Of a stretch of 64,000 bases of DNA, positions 52,487-62,900 are shown piece after piece (the first letter of the stretch is position 1; each line of letters starts with the position of its first letter). The notes under the pieces were generated by a model. That model ran no database searches. It was not told the DNA's origin and saw only the letters and a program-made list of their open reading frames with translations. The stretch comes from Pectobacterium atrosepticum (GTDB taxonomy: Bacteria; Pseudomonadota; Gammaproteobacteria; Enterobacterales; Enterobacteriaceae). The translations under genes were made by a program, and so were the position numbers. The stretch lies in NCBI GenBank assembly GCA_019056595.1, contig CP036163.1, positions 1,178,001-1,242,000 of the forward strand, given 5' to 3'.

Positions 52487-54674
52487 TGCTATTGTCTTTA
52501 TCGGCTGGCGGATAGAACGTCCGCTGGCCTTCCCGCATCGTGAGTAAACGCTCGCAGGGTGCGAACCGATCGCCATACTGTTGTTGCAGTACCAATAGCG
52601 TTTTCACTACCGTTTCCATCCCCAGACGATCCATATAATGGAACGGACCGCCGAGGAAAGGCGGGAAGCCAATGCCAAATACCGCGCCGATATCGCCGTC
52701 ACGAGCACATTGAATCACGCCTTCATCCAGACAACGCGCCGCCTCATTCAACATCATCATCACGGCACGCTGGCTGATTAATGCAGGATCGATATGCGCC
52801 TTCGGTGTCACATCCAACAACGGATAAACCGAGCTGTCGACTTCTTTCCCCGAGTGCCAGAAACGGCGCGTTTTATTGTACCGATAGAACCCTTTGCCAT
52901 TCTTGCGCCCTTTGCGCCCATCTTTCAGAATCGCATCAAACGCTGGCGGGGAGGTAAAGCGATCGCCGAGTTCTTCACTCAGCACCGGTACAATTTTGGT
53001 CGCGACATCAATACCGACTTCATCCAGCAGCGCTAGCGGGCCGACGGGGAAACCAAAACGCACCAGCGCATAGTCAATCGATTCAATTGGCTCCCCTTCT
53101 AACAGGCAGTAAGCCGCTTCGTTGATGTAAGGTGCCAATATACGATTCACATAAAAACCAGCGCTATCACCCACGACGATCGCGGTTTTTCCTTGTTTTC
53201 TCGCCAGGGCAACCGTCGTCGCAACCGTCTCCGCGCTGGTGTGCGCGTGGGGAATGACTTCAACCAGCGGCATTTTATCTACCGGGCTAAAATAGTGCAG
53301 GCCAACAACCAGTTGTGGACGACGCGCGCCCTCCGCGATTTGATGGATCGGCAACGAGGAGGTATTTGATGCGAAAATGGTATGCGGCGCGGCATGATCT
53401 TCAATCTCCGTAATCATTTGCCGCTTCAGTGCCAGATCTTCGAAGACCGCTTCAATAACGATATCTGCATGTTCAAAACCACGATAGTCCGTACTACCGG
53501 AAATCAACGTCATCAAACGCTGGCGCTCCGTCGGCTTCATCCGTTTACTCTGAACACGCTTGGTCAATAATTGCCAGTTGTACTTCAACGCATGGTTAAT
53601 ACCCTGCTCATTGATATCTTTAATACGCACAGGCAACTGCCCGCGCGTTGCCGTCACGCTGGCGATCCCTCCGCCCATTAACCCGCCACCCAGAATGCCG
53701 ACACGATGGATCGGCTTCGCCTCAGAGGCCGCACCGGAGGTTTTCTTTAATGCGTTAGTGGCAAAAAACAAGTGGCGTAGTGCGGCAGACTCCGGCGTCA
53801 TCACCAGTTTTCCAAACGCTCGCGCCTCATGCCGATACCCTTCTTCCCGGCCTTTTTCTATTCCCCGGCGTACCACCTGAATGATCTTTTCAGTAGCGGG
53901 ATAGTTGCCATGTGTTTTCGCGCGAGTCTTGCGTTTCACCATTTTGAAAAGCAAATGACGAATACCCGGACTGTTCAGCAGACGCGAACGCCAGCCCAGC
54001 GGCACCGCTTTGCGTTTTCCTTTTTTGAGAATCTCGACTGCCGTATCCAGCAGAATATCGTGCGGAACCGCCTCATCAACCAGCCCCTGCCGTAGCGCCT
54101 GACCCGCCCGGAGATGGCGACCCGTCAGAATAAGATCCAGTGCGCTATCCAGACCAATCAAGCGTGGCAAACGCTGCGTTCCGCCCGATCCAGGAAGGAG
54201 GCCAAGCTGCACTTCCGGTAGCCCCAGCACCGTTTTTTCATCCAGAGAGCAAACGCGATAGTCGCAGGCTAATGCCAATTCCAGCCCACCACCTAAACAA
54301 GCACCATGAATCGCAGCCACCACGGGGAAAGGTAACGCTGCAATCTGATCAAACGTTTCCTGCCCTTGCTTGGCTAGATTTTCGGCCTGCTCGGCGCTGC
54401 TGCACTTATTCAACATGGTGATATCCGCACCAGCAATAAACGAATCAGGCTTGGCGGAAATAAAAATCAGCCCCCTGAGCGTCGCATGCTGCCGCGCCAA
54501 CTCAAAGACCGAGAGGATCTGTTCTGCAAATTCACTCTTTAGCGTGTTCACCCTCTCGCCGGGGACATCAATGCTGATCACACCGATATTGTCCGGCCGA
54601 ATGGTGAGGGAAAATGCAGATGTTTTTTCCGTTGTAGGCGATGCTGTAACGGAGAAAGGCTGTTGATCGTTCAT
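52479..54674 (-). CDS. fadJ: Multifunctional fatty-acid oxidation protein FadJ (alpha subunit)
   Basis: Enoyl-CoA hydratase and 3-hydroxyacyl-CoA dehydrogenase of the second beta-oxidation complex, which works best anaerobically in E. coli. The 731-residue protein has an N-terminal crotonase domain ([49 protein letters not shown]) and a central NAD-binding domain ([18 protein letters not shown]). E. coli FadJ has 714 residues. Its start overlaps the fadI end by four bases. The 3' end overlaps the fimbrial tip gene on the other strand. Confidence 0.96.
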   Translation of the reverse strand: MNDQQPFSVTASPTTEKTSAFSLTIRPDNIGVISIDVPGERVNTLKSEFAEQILSVFELARQHATLRGLIFISAKPDSFIAGADITMLNKCSSAEQAENLAKQGQETFDQIAALPFPVVAAIHGACLGGGLELALACDYRVCSLDEKTVLGLPEVQLGLLPGSGGTQRLPRLIGLDSALDLILTGRHLRAGQALRQGLVDEAVPHDILLDTAVEILKKGKRKAVPLGWRSRLLNSPGIRHLLFKMVKRKTRAKTHGNYPATEKIIQVVRRGIEKGREEGYRHEARAFGKLVMTPESAALRHLFFATNALKKTSGAASEAKPIHRVGILGGGLMGGGIASVTATRGQLPVRIKDINEQGINHALKYNWQLLTKRVQSKRMKPTERQRLMTLISGSTDYRGFEHADIVIEAVFEDLALKRQMITEIEDHAAPHTIFASNTSSLPIHQIAEGARRPQLVVGLHYFSPVDKMPLVEVIPHAHTSAETVATTVALARKQGKTAIVVGDSAGFYVNRILAPYINEAAYCLLEGEPIESIDYALVRFGFPVGPLALLDEVGIDVATKIVPVLSEELGDRFTSPPAFDAILKDGRKGRKNGKGFYRYNKTRRFWHSGKEVDSSVYPLLDVTPKAHIDPALISQRAVMMMLNEAARCLDEGVIQCARDGDIGAVFGIGFPPFLGGPFHYMDRLGMETVVKTLLVLQQQYGDRFAPCERLLTMREGQRTFYPPADKDNSIS

Positions 54675-55984
54675 GGCGTCACCTCCAGTACCATTGCAGC
54701 GCCCAGCCCGCCTGCCGCGCAGGCGGTGGTTAATCCCAGCCCGCCACCGCGACGGCGCAGTTCATTCAGCGTTTGGGTAATCATCCTCGCGCCAGTGGCA
54801 GCAAAAGGATGCCCATAGGCAATAGAGCCACCCAATACGTTGAACTTAGCGCGATCCACCTCACCCAGCGCGGCATTTCTGCCCAATTGATTCCGAGCAA
54901 ATTCATCGCTGGCAAACAGCTTCAGATTTGCCAGCGTCTGGGCAGCAAAGGCTTCGTGCATATCAATGAGCGTTAGATCGGCCAACGCCACACCCGCTCT
55001 TGCCAGCGCAAGCGGGGAAGCATAGGCAGGCCCCAACAACATATCACGCTGCACGCCGATGGCACTGAATGCATAACTGCGTAGATAGCCTAACGGCGTA
55101 AGCCCCAGACTTTTGGCCTTGGATTCACTCATCATCAAGACTGCCGCTGCGCCATCCGTTAGCGGCGTGCTGTTTGCCGCCGTCACCGTACCGTGTCGGC
55201 GATCGAACGCCGGACGTAAACGCGAATACTGCTCTATGGCGGAGTCATGGCGCACGTTGTTATCTTCACTCAACGCCTTCTCGTAAGGGGGGACGTAAGC
55301 CGTCATCACTTCATCCCGCAGCACGCCAGATTCCCAGGCCTGTGCGGCCAGCTTGTGCGAGCGGTGTGCCAGTTCATCCTGTTCTTCACGCGTGATGCCG
55401 TAGGTTTTTGCCATCTGTTCCGCAGTATCCCCCATACGCAGCCCAGTGGAATACTCCGCCACGGCGGGCGCAACCGGGAGCAAGTCTTTCGGACGCAGGC
55501 CGCTCAACAGCCTCAACTTCTGGCCCAGCGTTCGGGCCTTGTTCATATCCACCAGCGTTCTGGCCAGCGCTTTACTGACGCCAATGGGTAGCACAGAAGA
55601 GGAATCCGCGCCCCCAGCAATACCGACTTCCACCGTACCCGCCATAATGCTTTCTGCCACATTAGCGACAGCCTGAAAGCTGGTGGCACAAGCGCGGGAA
55701 ACACTATACGCATCGGTATGCACGCTCATGCCCGTACCAAGCACGATCTCTCTGGCGATATTCGGCGCTTCAGGCATTTGGACCACCTGCCCAAACACCA
55801 GTAGCTCGATCAGCTCAGGATCGATACCGGTTCGAACCAGTAACTCACTGGTGACGAGCTTCCCTAACTCGATGGCAGGTACGCCATGGTAGGCCGTTGC
55901 CTGCCGGGCAAATGGGGTGCGTAATCCGCTCACGAACGCAATGCGATCGCCACGGCGGGTTATCAGAGGTAATACCTCGCTCAT
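54671..55984 (-). CDS. fadI: 3-ketoacyl-CoA thiolase FadI (beta subunit)
   Basis: Thiolase partner of FadJ, releasing acetyl-CoA. The acyl-accepting Cys is in [19 protein letters not shown] (about 99), His in [14 protein letters not shown] and [17 protein letters not shown], and the second catalytic Cys in [17 protein letters not shown]. The ATG at [20 protein letters not shown] gives 437 residues (E. coli 436). A FadR site lies 37 bases upstream. The four-base fadI-fadJ overlap implies coupling. Confidence 0.97.
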   Translation of the reverse strand: MSEVLPLITRRGDRIAFVSGLRTPFARQATAYHGVPAIELGKLVTSELLVRTGIDPELIELLVFGQVVQMPEAPNIAREIVLGTGMSVHTDAYSVSRACATSFQAVANVAESIMAGTVEVGIAGGADSSSVLPIGVSKALARTLVDMNKARTLGQKLRLLSGLRPKDLLPVAPAVAEYSTGLRMGDTAEQMAKTYGITREEQDELAHRSHKLAAQAWESGVLRDEVMTAYVPPYEKALSEDNNVRHDSAIEQYSRLRPAFDRRHGTVTAANSTPLTDGAAAVLMMSESKAKSLGLTPLGYLRSYAFSAIGVQRDMLLGPAYASPLALARAGVALADLTLIDMHEAFAAQTLANLKLFASDEFARNQLGRNAALGEVDRAKFNVLGGSIAYGHPFAATGARMITQTLNELRRRGGGLGLTTACAAGGLGAAMVLEVTP

Positions 55985-56020
55985 AAACGCTCCTGTTAAC
56001 CGAAAATAAAGTACGCGCAC

Positions 56021-56037
56021 AACAGGTCAGACCTGAT
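56021..56037 (-). promoter_or_regulatory. FadR operator upstream of fadIJ
   Basis: Minus-strand ATCAGGTCTGACCTGTT matches the FadR pattern ANCTGGTCNGACNNGTT with one change and is largely palindromic. Its position, 37-53 bases before the fadI start, fits repression of fadIJ by FadR as in E. coli. Confidence 0.85.
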
Positions 56038-56222
56038 TTCATTGTTAACCAAATAGTTACATTACGCAAAGCCGCGCAACATAAAAGTGTGAAGAGCATG
56101 CAAGTAGCGACGAACAAAAAAGATGAAGAAACGGCAAGAAGAGAAGAAACAGAGGTCAGGCGATAAGTTAGGGAAAGGAAGCAATAGCAGGAGCCGCGAA
56201 AGGGCTCCTGCCAACACAAAAG

Positions 56223-56519
56223 TTAACGCAGGCCGAGCTGGAAAATCATCGTTTCAACCTGACAGCTGAACGTAAAATCAATGTCCAGCTTAACGCCGCC
56301 GTCTACGTCTTCCAGCGTGCTAGCGATTTCGCAAGGTTCAGACTCTACCGCACGCGCTTTTTCCGTCAGGGCCGCTAATGTCGCTTCCGCGTCAGAACGA
56401 TCGCCGAACACGTTGCTGTAAGATGCCGTGCAATCTGTGTTATCCATGATTGTGCCGACATCGACACAGCAGCAGGCTGCGGTTTCTTCAGCACTGCATT
56501 TGTTGATTACGTTCGTCAT
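56223..56519 (-). CDS. yfcZ: YfcZ/YiiS family protein (DUF406)
   Basis: 98-residue cysteine-containing cytosolic protein (E. coli YfcZ 94) of unknown function. Conserved parts are CSAEETAACCCVDVGTIMDN, DCTASYSNVF, LTEKARAVESEPC and DIDFTFSCQVETMIFQLGLR at the end. AGAGGA precedes the ATG. Position between fadI and fadL is the same as in E. coli. Confidence 0.94.
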   Translation of the reverse strand: MTNVINKCSAEETAACCCVDVGTIMDNTDCTASYSNVFGDRSDAEATLAALTEKARAVESEPCEIASTLEDVDGGVKLDIDFTFSCQVETMIFQLGLR

Positions 56520-56907
56520 GATGCTTTCCTCTTAAGACTTAAGACGCAGGAGATTTGATCCAGTTCAAAAATTTTTATCTTCCTTATATTTTACTCCCTC
56601 ATCCCAAAGCAGTGCCAGCACTTCATGCTAGCCAGCAATTTTAGTGATATCAGTCACATTAATGTGTTATTGAGCAGTGAAGGCTGAGTAATATCTCCTC
56701 ACACAAATTAACCAAACCGTTAAGCAGATCTAAATTTTGCATCATTTTAGAAATATTTCGGATACACAAGCGCAACATTATTGTATTCCCAACTTATACT
56801 TTGCCAACTGGTCTGATTTGTCAGGCTGAGTGCGCCCCCTACAATGCGCGTCCCTTGTTACTTTGTGTAACAACGTTAAATAACAAGCATATAAAGAGGT
56901 TTTGGTC
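56520..56907. other. Divergent yfcZ-fadL intergenic region
   Basis: About 390 AT-rich bases holding the promoters of yfcZ and fadL. One FadR-like site is recognised at 56806-56822 (separate entry). No gene is seen. Confidence 0.6.
56806..56822 (+). promoter_or_regulatory. FadR-type site upstream of fadL
   Basis: AACTGGTCTGATTTGTC matches the FadR pattern ANCTGGTCNGACNNGTT with two changes. It is 86 bases before the fadL ATG. FadR represses fadL in E. coli. Confidence 0.75.
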
Positions 56908-58188
56908 ATGAGCCAGAAAAACCTGTTCAAACAATCCACAATTGCTGTTGCGGTGGCCCTGTTTTCAGCAAATGTGTCCGCAGCTGGTTTCCAGCTTAAT
57001 GAATACTCATCATCGGGTCTGGGACGCGCGTTTTCTGGTGAAGGTGCCGTAGCCGACAATGCGACCTCCGGTAGCCGTAACCCGGCGACCATGACCATGT
57101 TTGACCGCCCATCGTTCTCTGGTGGTGTCACCTATATCAACCCAGATATTGATATCAGTGGTTCAAGTTCATCTGGGCAAAATGCTGATGCGAAAAATAT
57201 CGCACCACATGCCTGGGTGCCGAACCTGCATTTTATTATGCCGCTTAACGAACAGTGGGCGATTGGTGCTTCTGCGGTAACCAACTATGGTCTGGCGACT
57301 GAGTTTAATGACAACTATGTAGCTGGCTCTATCGGCGGTCAAACCGATCTGCTGACCTCGAACCTGAACCTGAGCGCCGCCTATCGCCTGAACCAGCATT
57401 TCAGCTTTGGTTTAGGTGTTAACGCCGTCTATGCCGATGCCAAGTTTGTGCGTCATGCAGGGGAACTGTCCGCTGCATTTCCTCCTGCTCTAGGGGTGAC
57501 CCCCCGTACAGAAATATCACGTATGGAAGGTAAAGAGTGGGGCTACGGCTGGAACGCCGGCATCCTGTACGAAGTAGATGAAAACAATCGCATCGGCCTA
57601 ACCTACCGCTCTAAAGTCGATATCGACTTTAATGGTGACTACAGTAACCAACTGCCTGCAGGAGCAGGAGCGCTTAATGGCGCAACAGTGCCTGGTAAAC
57701 TGACGCTAAATCTGCCGGAAATGTGGGAAGCATCGGCCTATCACCGCGTAGCGCCGAAATGGGCGGTACACTACAGCCTGACCTACACCAGTTGGAGCCA
57801 GTTCCAGGAATTGAAAGCAACGGGTAGCAATGGACAAACCTTGTTCCAGAAAGAAGAAAACTTCCGTGATGCTTACCGTATCGCACTCGGTACCACCTAC
57901 TATCACGACGATAACTGGACGTTCCGTAGTGGTATCGCGTTTGATGACAGCCCGGTACCGGCCGACAGACGTTCTATCTCCATCCCCGATCAGGACCGTT
58001 TCTGGTTGAGCGCAGGTACTACCTATGCGTTTAACAAAGATGCCTCTGTTGATGTTGGCGTGTCCTACATGCATGGTAAAAAAGTTACCATCACCGAAAA
58101 AGGCCCAACTGCAACGTCTCCAACGTACAACTTCAGCTCTGAAGGTAAAGCCTGGCTGTACGGCGTGAACTTCAACTATGCGTTCTAA
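56908..58188 (+). CDS. fadL: Long-chain fatty-acid outer-membrane transporter FadL
   Basis: 14-stranded outer-membrane beta-barrel importing long-chain fatty acids. The 426-residue protein has a signal peptide cut before [20 protein letters not shown], the N-terminal hatch with the NPA motif ([10 protein letters not shown]), and ends in the aromatic FNYAF required for barrel insertion. ATG 56908 is preferred over TTG 56902, with GAGG eight bases upstream. A FadR-like site lies upstream and a strong terminator follows. Confidence 0.96.
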   Translation: MSQKNLFKQSTIAVAVALFSANVSAAGFQLNEYSSSGLGRAFSGEGAVADNATSGSRNPATMTMFDRPSFSGGVTYINPDIDISGSSSSGQNADAKNIAPHAWVPNLHFIMPLNEQWAIGASAVTNYGLATEFNDNYVAGSIGGQTDLLTSNLNLSAAYRLNQHFSFGLGVNAVYADAKFVRHAGELSAAFPPALGVTPRTEISRMEGKEWGYGWNAGILYEVDENNRIGLTYRSKVDIDFNGDYSNQLPAGAGALNGATVPGKLTLNLPEMWEASAYHRVAPKWAVHYSLTYTSWSQFQELKATGSNGQTLFQKEENFRDAYRIALGTTYYHDDNWTFRSGIAFDDSPVPADRRSISIPDQDRFWLSAGTTYAFNKDASVDVGVSYMHGKKVTITEKGPTATSPTYNFSSEGKAWLYGVNFNYAF

Positions 58189-58210
58189 ATAACGTACGAA
58201 TTTCTAAATA

Positions 58211-58245
58211 AAAAAGCAGGTAAGGCAACTTACCTGCTTTTTTTA
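58211..58245 (+). terminator. Rho-independent terminator of fadL
   Basis: 14-bp stem AAAAAGCAGGTAAG / CTTACCTGCTTTTT with a GCAA loop and a run of Ts, about 22 bases past the fadL stop. Confidence 0.93.
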
Positions 58246-58273
58246 TTGTCCGTATGTACCTAGGCGAAGGCAC

Positions 58274-58297
58274 AAAAAAGGCCGCTTTCGCGGCCTT
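58274..58297 (-). terminator. Rho-independent terminator of mqo
   Basis: On the minus strand, 8-bp stem AAGGCCGC / GCGGCCTT with loop GAAA followed by six Ts, 27 bases past the mqo stop. Confidence 0.9.
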
Positions 58298-58323
58298 AGA
58301 TCGTGTGATCCGGTTAATACCGA

Positions 58324-59907
58324 TTACTCAGGCTTAACCTCAATATAATCCAGACCCAGCGTACTGCTGGTGTAGCTGCGGATTTTATTGGTCATCTCAA
58401 TATTACCGTCCAGCTTCTGACCATAAGACGGTACAATCTCTTTCAGCTTGCTCTGCCATTCCGGCGTCGCTACTTTATCTTTAAACACTTTTTCCAGCAG
58501 GCTCAGCATAATCGGCGCTGCGGTAGAAGCGCCCGGAGAGGCACCCAGCAGTGCAGCAATCGAGCCATCCTGCGAACTGACAATCTCAGTACCCAGCTTC
58601 AGCACGCCGCCTTTATCATCATCTTTCTTGATAACCTGCACGCGCTGACCTGCAACCGTCAATCTCCAGTCTTCTTTCTTCGCGTTCGGGAAGTATTCCT
58701 GCAACGAAGCGAAACGATCGTCGTCATCCATCATGACCTGACTGACCAGATATTTCACCAGATCGAAGTTATCCAGACCGACGTGCGTCATTGGCATCAC
58801 GTTGGAGAAGGTCACGGAACCGATCAGATCCCACAGTGAACCGTTTTTCAGGAACTTGCTGGAGAAAGTGGCAAACGGCCCGAACAGCAGAACTGGCTTG
58901 CCGTCAAAAATACGGGTGTCCAGATGCGGAACGGACATCGGCGGCGCGCCCACGGAGGCTTTACCGTACACTTTTGCCATGTGACGTTTCACGATTTCCG
59001 GGTTTTCTGTCACCAGGAATTCGCCACCAACCGGGAAGCCACCGTATAGATCGGCCTCAGGAATTCCGGATTTCTGCAACAGTTTCAGTGCCGCCCCACC
59101 CGCACCGATAAAGACAAATTTCGCCTTAATCACGCTCTCTTTTTCACCGTTCTTCAGATCGGCGTAAGTCACGCTCCAGGTGTTGTCCGCGTTACGTTTG
59201 ATATCACGGACTTCTGAATTCAGGTGCAGCGCAAAGTTGGACTTGGTTTTCATCGCGCTAACCAGCTGACGCGTGATTTCACCGTAGTTCACATCGGTAC
59301 CGATAGGCATACGGGTTGCAGCAATCTTCTGAGCCGGATCGCGACCTTCCATCACCAACGGAACCCACTCTTTGATCGTATTGGGATCGTCAGAGAACTC
59401 CATGCCACGATACAGCGTGCTGTGCTGCATCGCATCATAACGGTGTTTCAGGAAGGCCGTGTTCTCGTCACCCCAGACAAAGCTGATGTGCGGCACACTG
59501 TTGATGAAAGCATGCGGATTCTTCAGCACGCCGTTTTTCACCTGATAGGACCAAAACTGGCGCGAAATCTCAAACGCTTCGGTGATTTCCAGCGCTTTGC
59601 TGATATTGATAGGGCCGTCGGGATTATCCGGCGTGTAGTTGAGTTCCATGAAGGCCGAGTGACCCGTACCGGCATTATTCCAGCCGTTAGAGCTCTCTTC
59701 CGCCACGTTATCCATACGCTCAACCATGTCGATAGACCAGTCTGGTTGCAGCTCCTGTAAATACACGCCTAGCGTAGAGCTCATAATGCCCCCGCCGATC
59801 AGTACCACGTCCGTTGTCTTCTCTGTCGTTTTAGCATCTTCAGCCATAGCCAGTGGGGCGCTGACCACCACGCTCAGGCAGAAGAACATAGCAAGTAGTT
59901 TTTTCAT
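58324..59907 (-). CDS. mqo: Malate:quinone oxidoreductase
   Basis: FAD-dependent, membrane-associated enzyme oxidising malate to oxaloacetate and reducing quinone, parallel to NAD malate dehydrogenase. The FAD motif [20 protein letters not shown] is at about 32-51; [29 protein letters not shown] and [16 protein letters not shown] are typical. The 527 residues lack the C-terminal tail of the E. coli protein (548). The N-terminus ([20 protein letters not shown]) looks like a signal peptide, a feature the E. coli form also shows. The ATG choice rests on that alignment. Confidence 0.96.
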   Translation of the reverse strand: MKKLLAMFFCLSVVVSAPLAMAEDAKTTEKTTDVVLIGGGIMSSTLGVYLQELQPDWSIDMVERMDNVAEESSNGWNNAGTGHSAFMELNYTPDNPDGPINISKALEITEAFEISRQFWSYQVKNGVLKNPHAFINSVPHISFVWGDENTAFLKHRYDAMQHSTLYRGMEFSDDPNTIKEWVPLVMEGRDPAQKIAATRMPIGTDVNYGEITRQLVSAMKTKSNFALHLNSEVRDIKRNADNTWSVTYADLKNGEKESVIKAKFVFIGAGGAALKLLQKSGIPEADLYGGFPVGGEFLVTENPEIVKRHMAKVYGKASVGAPPMSVPHLDTRIFDGKPVLLFGPFATFSSKFLKNGSLWDLIGSVTFSNVMPMTHVGLDNFDLVKYLVSQVMMDDDDRFASLQEYFPNAKKEDWRLTVAGQRVQVIKKDDDKGGVLKLGTEIVSSQDGSIAALLGASPGASTAAPIMLSLLEKVFKDKVATPEWQSKLKEIVPSYGQKLDGNIEMTNKIRSYTSSTLGLDYIEVKPE

Positions 59908-60220
59908 GCTTATATCTCTATTTTTATCAGTGCAGGTAAATAGAATTCCAGGCATTCATTAACACATGAGTGCACCACTATGAGTAAAAAGCATCGTTCT
60001 TATGACCTTTTTGTTAATCACCTTGCTAACAAAAAAATCAGCACGCTGACGCATTTCAGCCACGATGAGCATCCGTACTGGTTAATGACGTTACATTATT
60101 GTTATCTGACGGGAAGAAATAAATTTTAGTAAGTAAATAAATGAACAACAAAGTAATAACTTTTAAGAAACAAACCACAGAATCATCATGGTAAAAATAA
60201 GTTTAGCCGTATTTTATAAA
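59908..60220. other. mqo upstream region
   Basis: About 310 AT-rich bases between mqo and the mlaA terminator, both on the minus strand; it must hold the mqo promoter. No gene or recognisable operator is seen. Confidence 0.6.
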
Positions 60221-60246
60221 AACAAAAGGCACCCGCAGGTGCCTTT
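60221..60246 (-). terminator. Rho-independent terminator of mlaA
   Basis: On the minus strand, 9-bp stem AAAGGCACC / GGTGCCTTT with a four-base loop followed by TGTTTTTAT, 23 bases past the mlaA stop. Confidence 0.88.
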
Positions 60247-60269
60247 GAGATGAGTGATAATGCGCAACG

Positions 60270-61031
60270 CTACTTCGCTGAATCGATCTCGTCGAGCGAG
60301 TCTTCAATCGCGGCGGCATTCGGGTTCTGCTGCGGGGCGATTTGCCCATCGCTGGCGAGGAAATCGTGCCGCTGGAAATAGGCTTCGCGTATCATCAGGT
60401 AAGGATCGGAAGAATTACGCAGTAAACCATCAGAATCCAACAGCTGTGCTCGCGTTTCCAGTCCCTCGATAGCCCACTTGCCAGCAGACATCCAGAACGT
60501 CAGATAACTCAGCATCGGATATAGTGTATCCGCTACGCCACCGCCGTCTTCACGTGGTGTTACGCTACCGTAGCCGGGCAACACCACATAAGGCCCGTAT
60601 CCCACACCATAATTACCCAGCGTACTACCAAAGCGGCGAGACTCTTCTTTCGCCAGTTTAGGATTAGCCATCGATGCCACGTCAATCAGACCGCCCATCC
60701 CGAGCAAGGTATTCAGGAAAAAGCGGTTAAAGTGAATCATCGCTTTATACGGCTTGCCTTCAACGAAGTAGTTCACCATCGTTGCAGGCTCTTCCAGGTT
60801 GTTGAAGAAGTTCCCCAGTCCGTTGCGCGCAGGCGTCGGCACATAATCGCGCCAGGCAACAGCCGCTGGACGTACCACATACGGATCCAGCACGTCGTAG
60901 TTGAAGTTGAACATGGTACGGTTAAAGCCTTCAAGCGGATCAGAACGTCCTTCTTGAGCGCGATCCCCGGAACTGGCGCAGCCGATGAGTAACACGCTGG
61001 CAAACACCACCCCACTCAGGCGGTAATTCAT
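60270..61031 (-). CDS. mlaA: Phospholipid-binding outer-membrane lipoprotein MlaA
   Basis: Outer-membrane component of the Mla system, which removes mislocalised phospholipids from the outer leaflet and hands them to MlaC. The 253-residue protein (E. coli 251) has a lipoprotein signal with lipobox LIGC at about residues 15-18. Conserved stretches are DPLEGFNRTMFNFNYDVLDP, GNFFNNLEEPATMVNYF and RFGSTLGNYGVGYGPYVVLP. An ERIC element lies 28 bases before the ATG in the probable leader. Confidence 0.96.
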   Translation of the reverse strand: MNYRLSGVVFASVLLIGCASSGDRAQEGRSDPLEGFNRTMFNFNYDVLDPYVVRPAAVAWRDYVPTPARNGLGNFFNNLEEPATMVNYFVEGKPYKAMIHFNRFFLNTLLGMGGLIDVASMANPKLAKEESRRFGSTLGNYGVGYGPYVVLPGYGSVTPREDGGGVADTLYPMLSYLTFWMSAGKWAIEGLETRAQLLDSDGLLRNSSDPYLMIREAYFQRHDFLASDGQIAPQQNPNAAAIEDSLDEIDSAK

Positions 61032-61058
61032 ATCTGTTCTCCCTGATTTATAGTGCGC

Positions 61059-61262
<204 letters not shown>

Positions 61263-61648
61263 TACCCGTGACCGAAAATGGGTATTCCCAGTATCAGCAC
61301 TAGCCTATAAGGCTGAGTGACAAGGACGGGATATCGGCCAACAGTGTAACATTTTATTGATCTATCGCTACGTTGGCTTACGCATTACTACATTTCAGAG
61401 GCTTGCCATTTTTTCTTATGGGGACAACACGCGCTATCGTTACGACACGCGTTCCAGCGTGGACAACAGCACAGCATTTCATTATTCCTCTCACAGCATA
61501 GCACTGCCCACCTAAATCAGTGAATCACGCGCGGCGTCCCAAGTTGTAAAAACTGACTACGCTTATCATCGGGGTTGTCGGTGCTCACACCCGCAACTTC
61601 AGCGCCATTACCCAAGCACCAATCAGCACGATCGTCGAGAGGACCGCT
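61263..61648. other. mlaA-yfdC divergent intergenic region
   Basis: 386 bases between the ERIC element and yfdC. It must hold the promoters of mlaA (unless that lies within the ERIC) and yfdC. No gene or operator is recognised. Confidence 0.55.
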
Positions 61649-62587
61649 ATGAACCCGCCTTCAGAATCCAAGCAGACCCGGCAAGAGAAAGAAAACGACG
61701 TTGCGGTAGAGAGTGAGGAAAGCACGCAAGGAAAAGCGATCGATGTTGACGAAGAACATTTACCTTCCCCTGCTGCCGCGATCCATGAGGAGATTCGTCA
61801 GGAAGGACAAAAGGAGCTGGAACGCGATGCGATGGCGTTATTGTGGTCGGCGATTGCGGCGGGAATCTCCATGGGAACATCATTCATGGCCGTCGGCATG
61901 CTCCACAACCATCTGGTTGGCGTACCCGGCAGCTTTCTGCTGGAGTGTTTCGGTTATACCATCGGCTTTGTAATTGTCATTATGGCGCGCCAGCAGCTGT
62001 TTACCGAAAACACGGTTACGGCGGTGCTTCCCATCATGCATAAGCCAACACGCAGCAATTTCCACCTGCTTGGTCGGCTATGGTCCGTCGTGCTGACAGG
62101 TAACCTGATCGGGACAGCTTTGGCCGCCCTCGCCTTTACCTATATGCCCGTTTTTGATGGTGAAACGCGGGAGGCGTTAGTCGAGATCGCCATGAAGGTC
62201 ATGAAAAACTCTCCAACGGAGATGTTCGCCAACGCCGTTGTCTCTGGCTGGATTATTGCCACTATGGTCTGGATGCTGCCTCACGCCTACTCCGCCAAAC
62301 TGTGGATTATCATCATCATGACCTGGATGATTGCTTTCAGCGATCTCACACACATCGTGGCCGGTGCCTCAGAGATTTTTTATCTTGTGTTCATTGGCCA
62401 CATCCCCTGGCAGGCGTTCATCTGGCCGTTTGCCTTGCCCACACTGGCGGGGAATATTATCGGCGGTACCTTTATTTTCGCACTCATCAGCCATGCGCAA
62501 ATTCGTAATGACATGAACAGTTCATCCCACGCCAAACGGCAAAAGGCGCATGAGAATGATGGAAAAGAACACCGACAGAAACGCTGA
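61649..62587 (+). CDS. yfdC: Formate/nitrite transporter family protein YfdC
   Basis: Inner-membrane channel-like protein of the FNT family, 312 residues (E. coli 310). A hydrophilic acidic N-terminal region (about 1-60) is followed by six membrane segments with family stretches FIIVIMARQQLFTENTV (here FVIVIMARQQLFTENTV), FANAVVSGWIIATMVW and PTLAGNIIGGTFIF, and a basic C-terminal tail. Substrate is unknown. GAGAGGA precedes the ATG. It lies between mlaA and argW as in E. coli. Confidence 0.93.
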   Translation: MNPPSESKQTRQEKENDVAVESEESTQGKAIDVDEEHLPSPAAAIHEEIRQEGQKELERDAMALLWSAIAAGISMGTSFMAVGMLHNHLVGVPGSFLLECFGYTIGFVIVIMARQQLFTENTVTAVLPIMHKPTRSNFHLLGRLWSVVLTGNLIGTALAALAFTYMPVFDGETREALVEIAMKVMKNSPTEMFANAVVSGWIIATMVWMLPHAYSAKLWIIIIMTWMIAFSDLTHIVAGASEIFYLVFIGHIPWQAFIWPFALPTLAGNIIGGTFIFALISHAQIRNDMNSSSHAKRQKAHENDGKEHRQKR

Positions 62588-62644
62588 TTGCCGACACTTT
62601 GAGCAAACGCGCCGTTAAGTGCTTATTCTCAGAGCAAAAATGCG

Positions 62645-62650
62645 TATAAT
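62645..62650 (+). promoter_or_regulatory. -10 box of the argW promoter
   Basis: Consensus TATAAT 14 bases before the tRNA 5' end; a weaker -35-like TTATTC lies 16 bases upstream. GC-rich discriminator bases (GGTCGCGC) follow, as is common for stable-RNA promoters. Confidence 0.7.
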
Positions 62651-62663
62651 GGTCGCGCTTCAC

Positions 62664-62738
62664 GTCTCCATAGTTAAACGGATATAACAAGCCCCTCCTA
62701 AGGGCTAGTTGCAGGTTCGATTCCTGCTGGGGACACCA
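62664..62738 (+). tRNA. argW: tRNA-Arg(CCT)
   Basis: 75-nt tRNA including encoded CCA. The acceptor stem GTCTCCA pairs with TGGGGAC (one G-T pair); anticodon stem GCCCC/GGGGC-type pairs enclose the loop CTCCTAA with anticodon CCT; the T-arm has GGTTCGATTCC. It is nearly identical to E. coli argW, which decodes the rare AGG codon and is an integration site for prophages. An integrase gene follows 161 bases downstream. Confidence 0.97.
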
Positions 62739-62841
62739 TAACCCTATCTTACATGCTCTCTAATAGTCTAAAAAACACTTTAAAAACAACAAGCATAGCC
62801 AAAGCGTAGTCTTAGTTGATACCATAAAATCTTGTAGAAGC

Positions 62842-62900
62842 TATACACAAATGCGTATAAAATCGTGTATACATTTGGTTCGATCTTTTTCTTATACACA
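62842..62900. repeat. TATACACA repeats before the integrase gene
   Basis: TATACACA at 62842-62849, its complement GTGTATA at 62865-62871 and TATACACA again at 62893-62900, the last overlapping the integrase ATG. They may be arm-type recombinase sites or an autoregulatory operator; this is inference. Confidence 0.5.
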
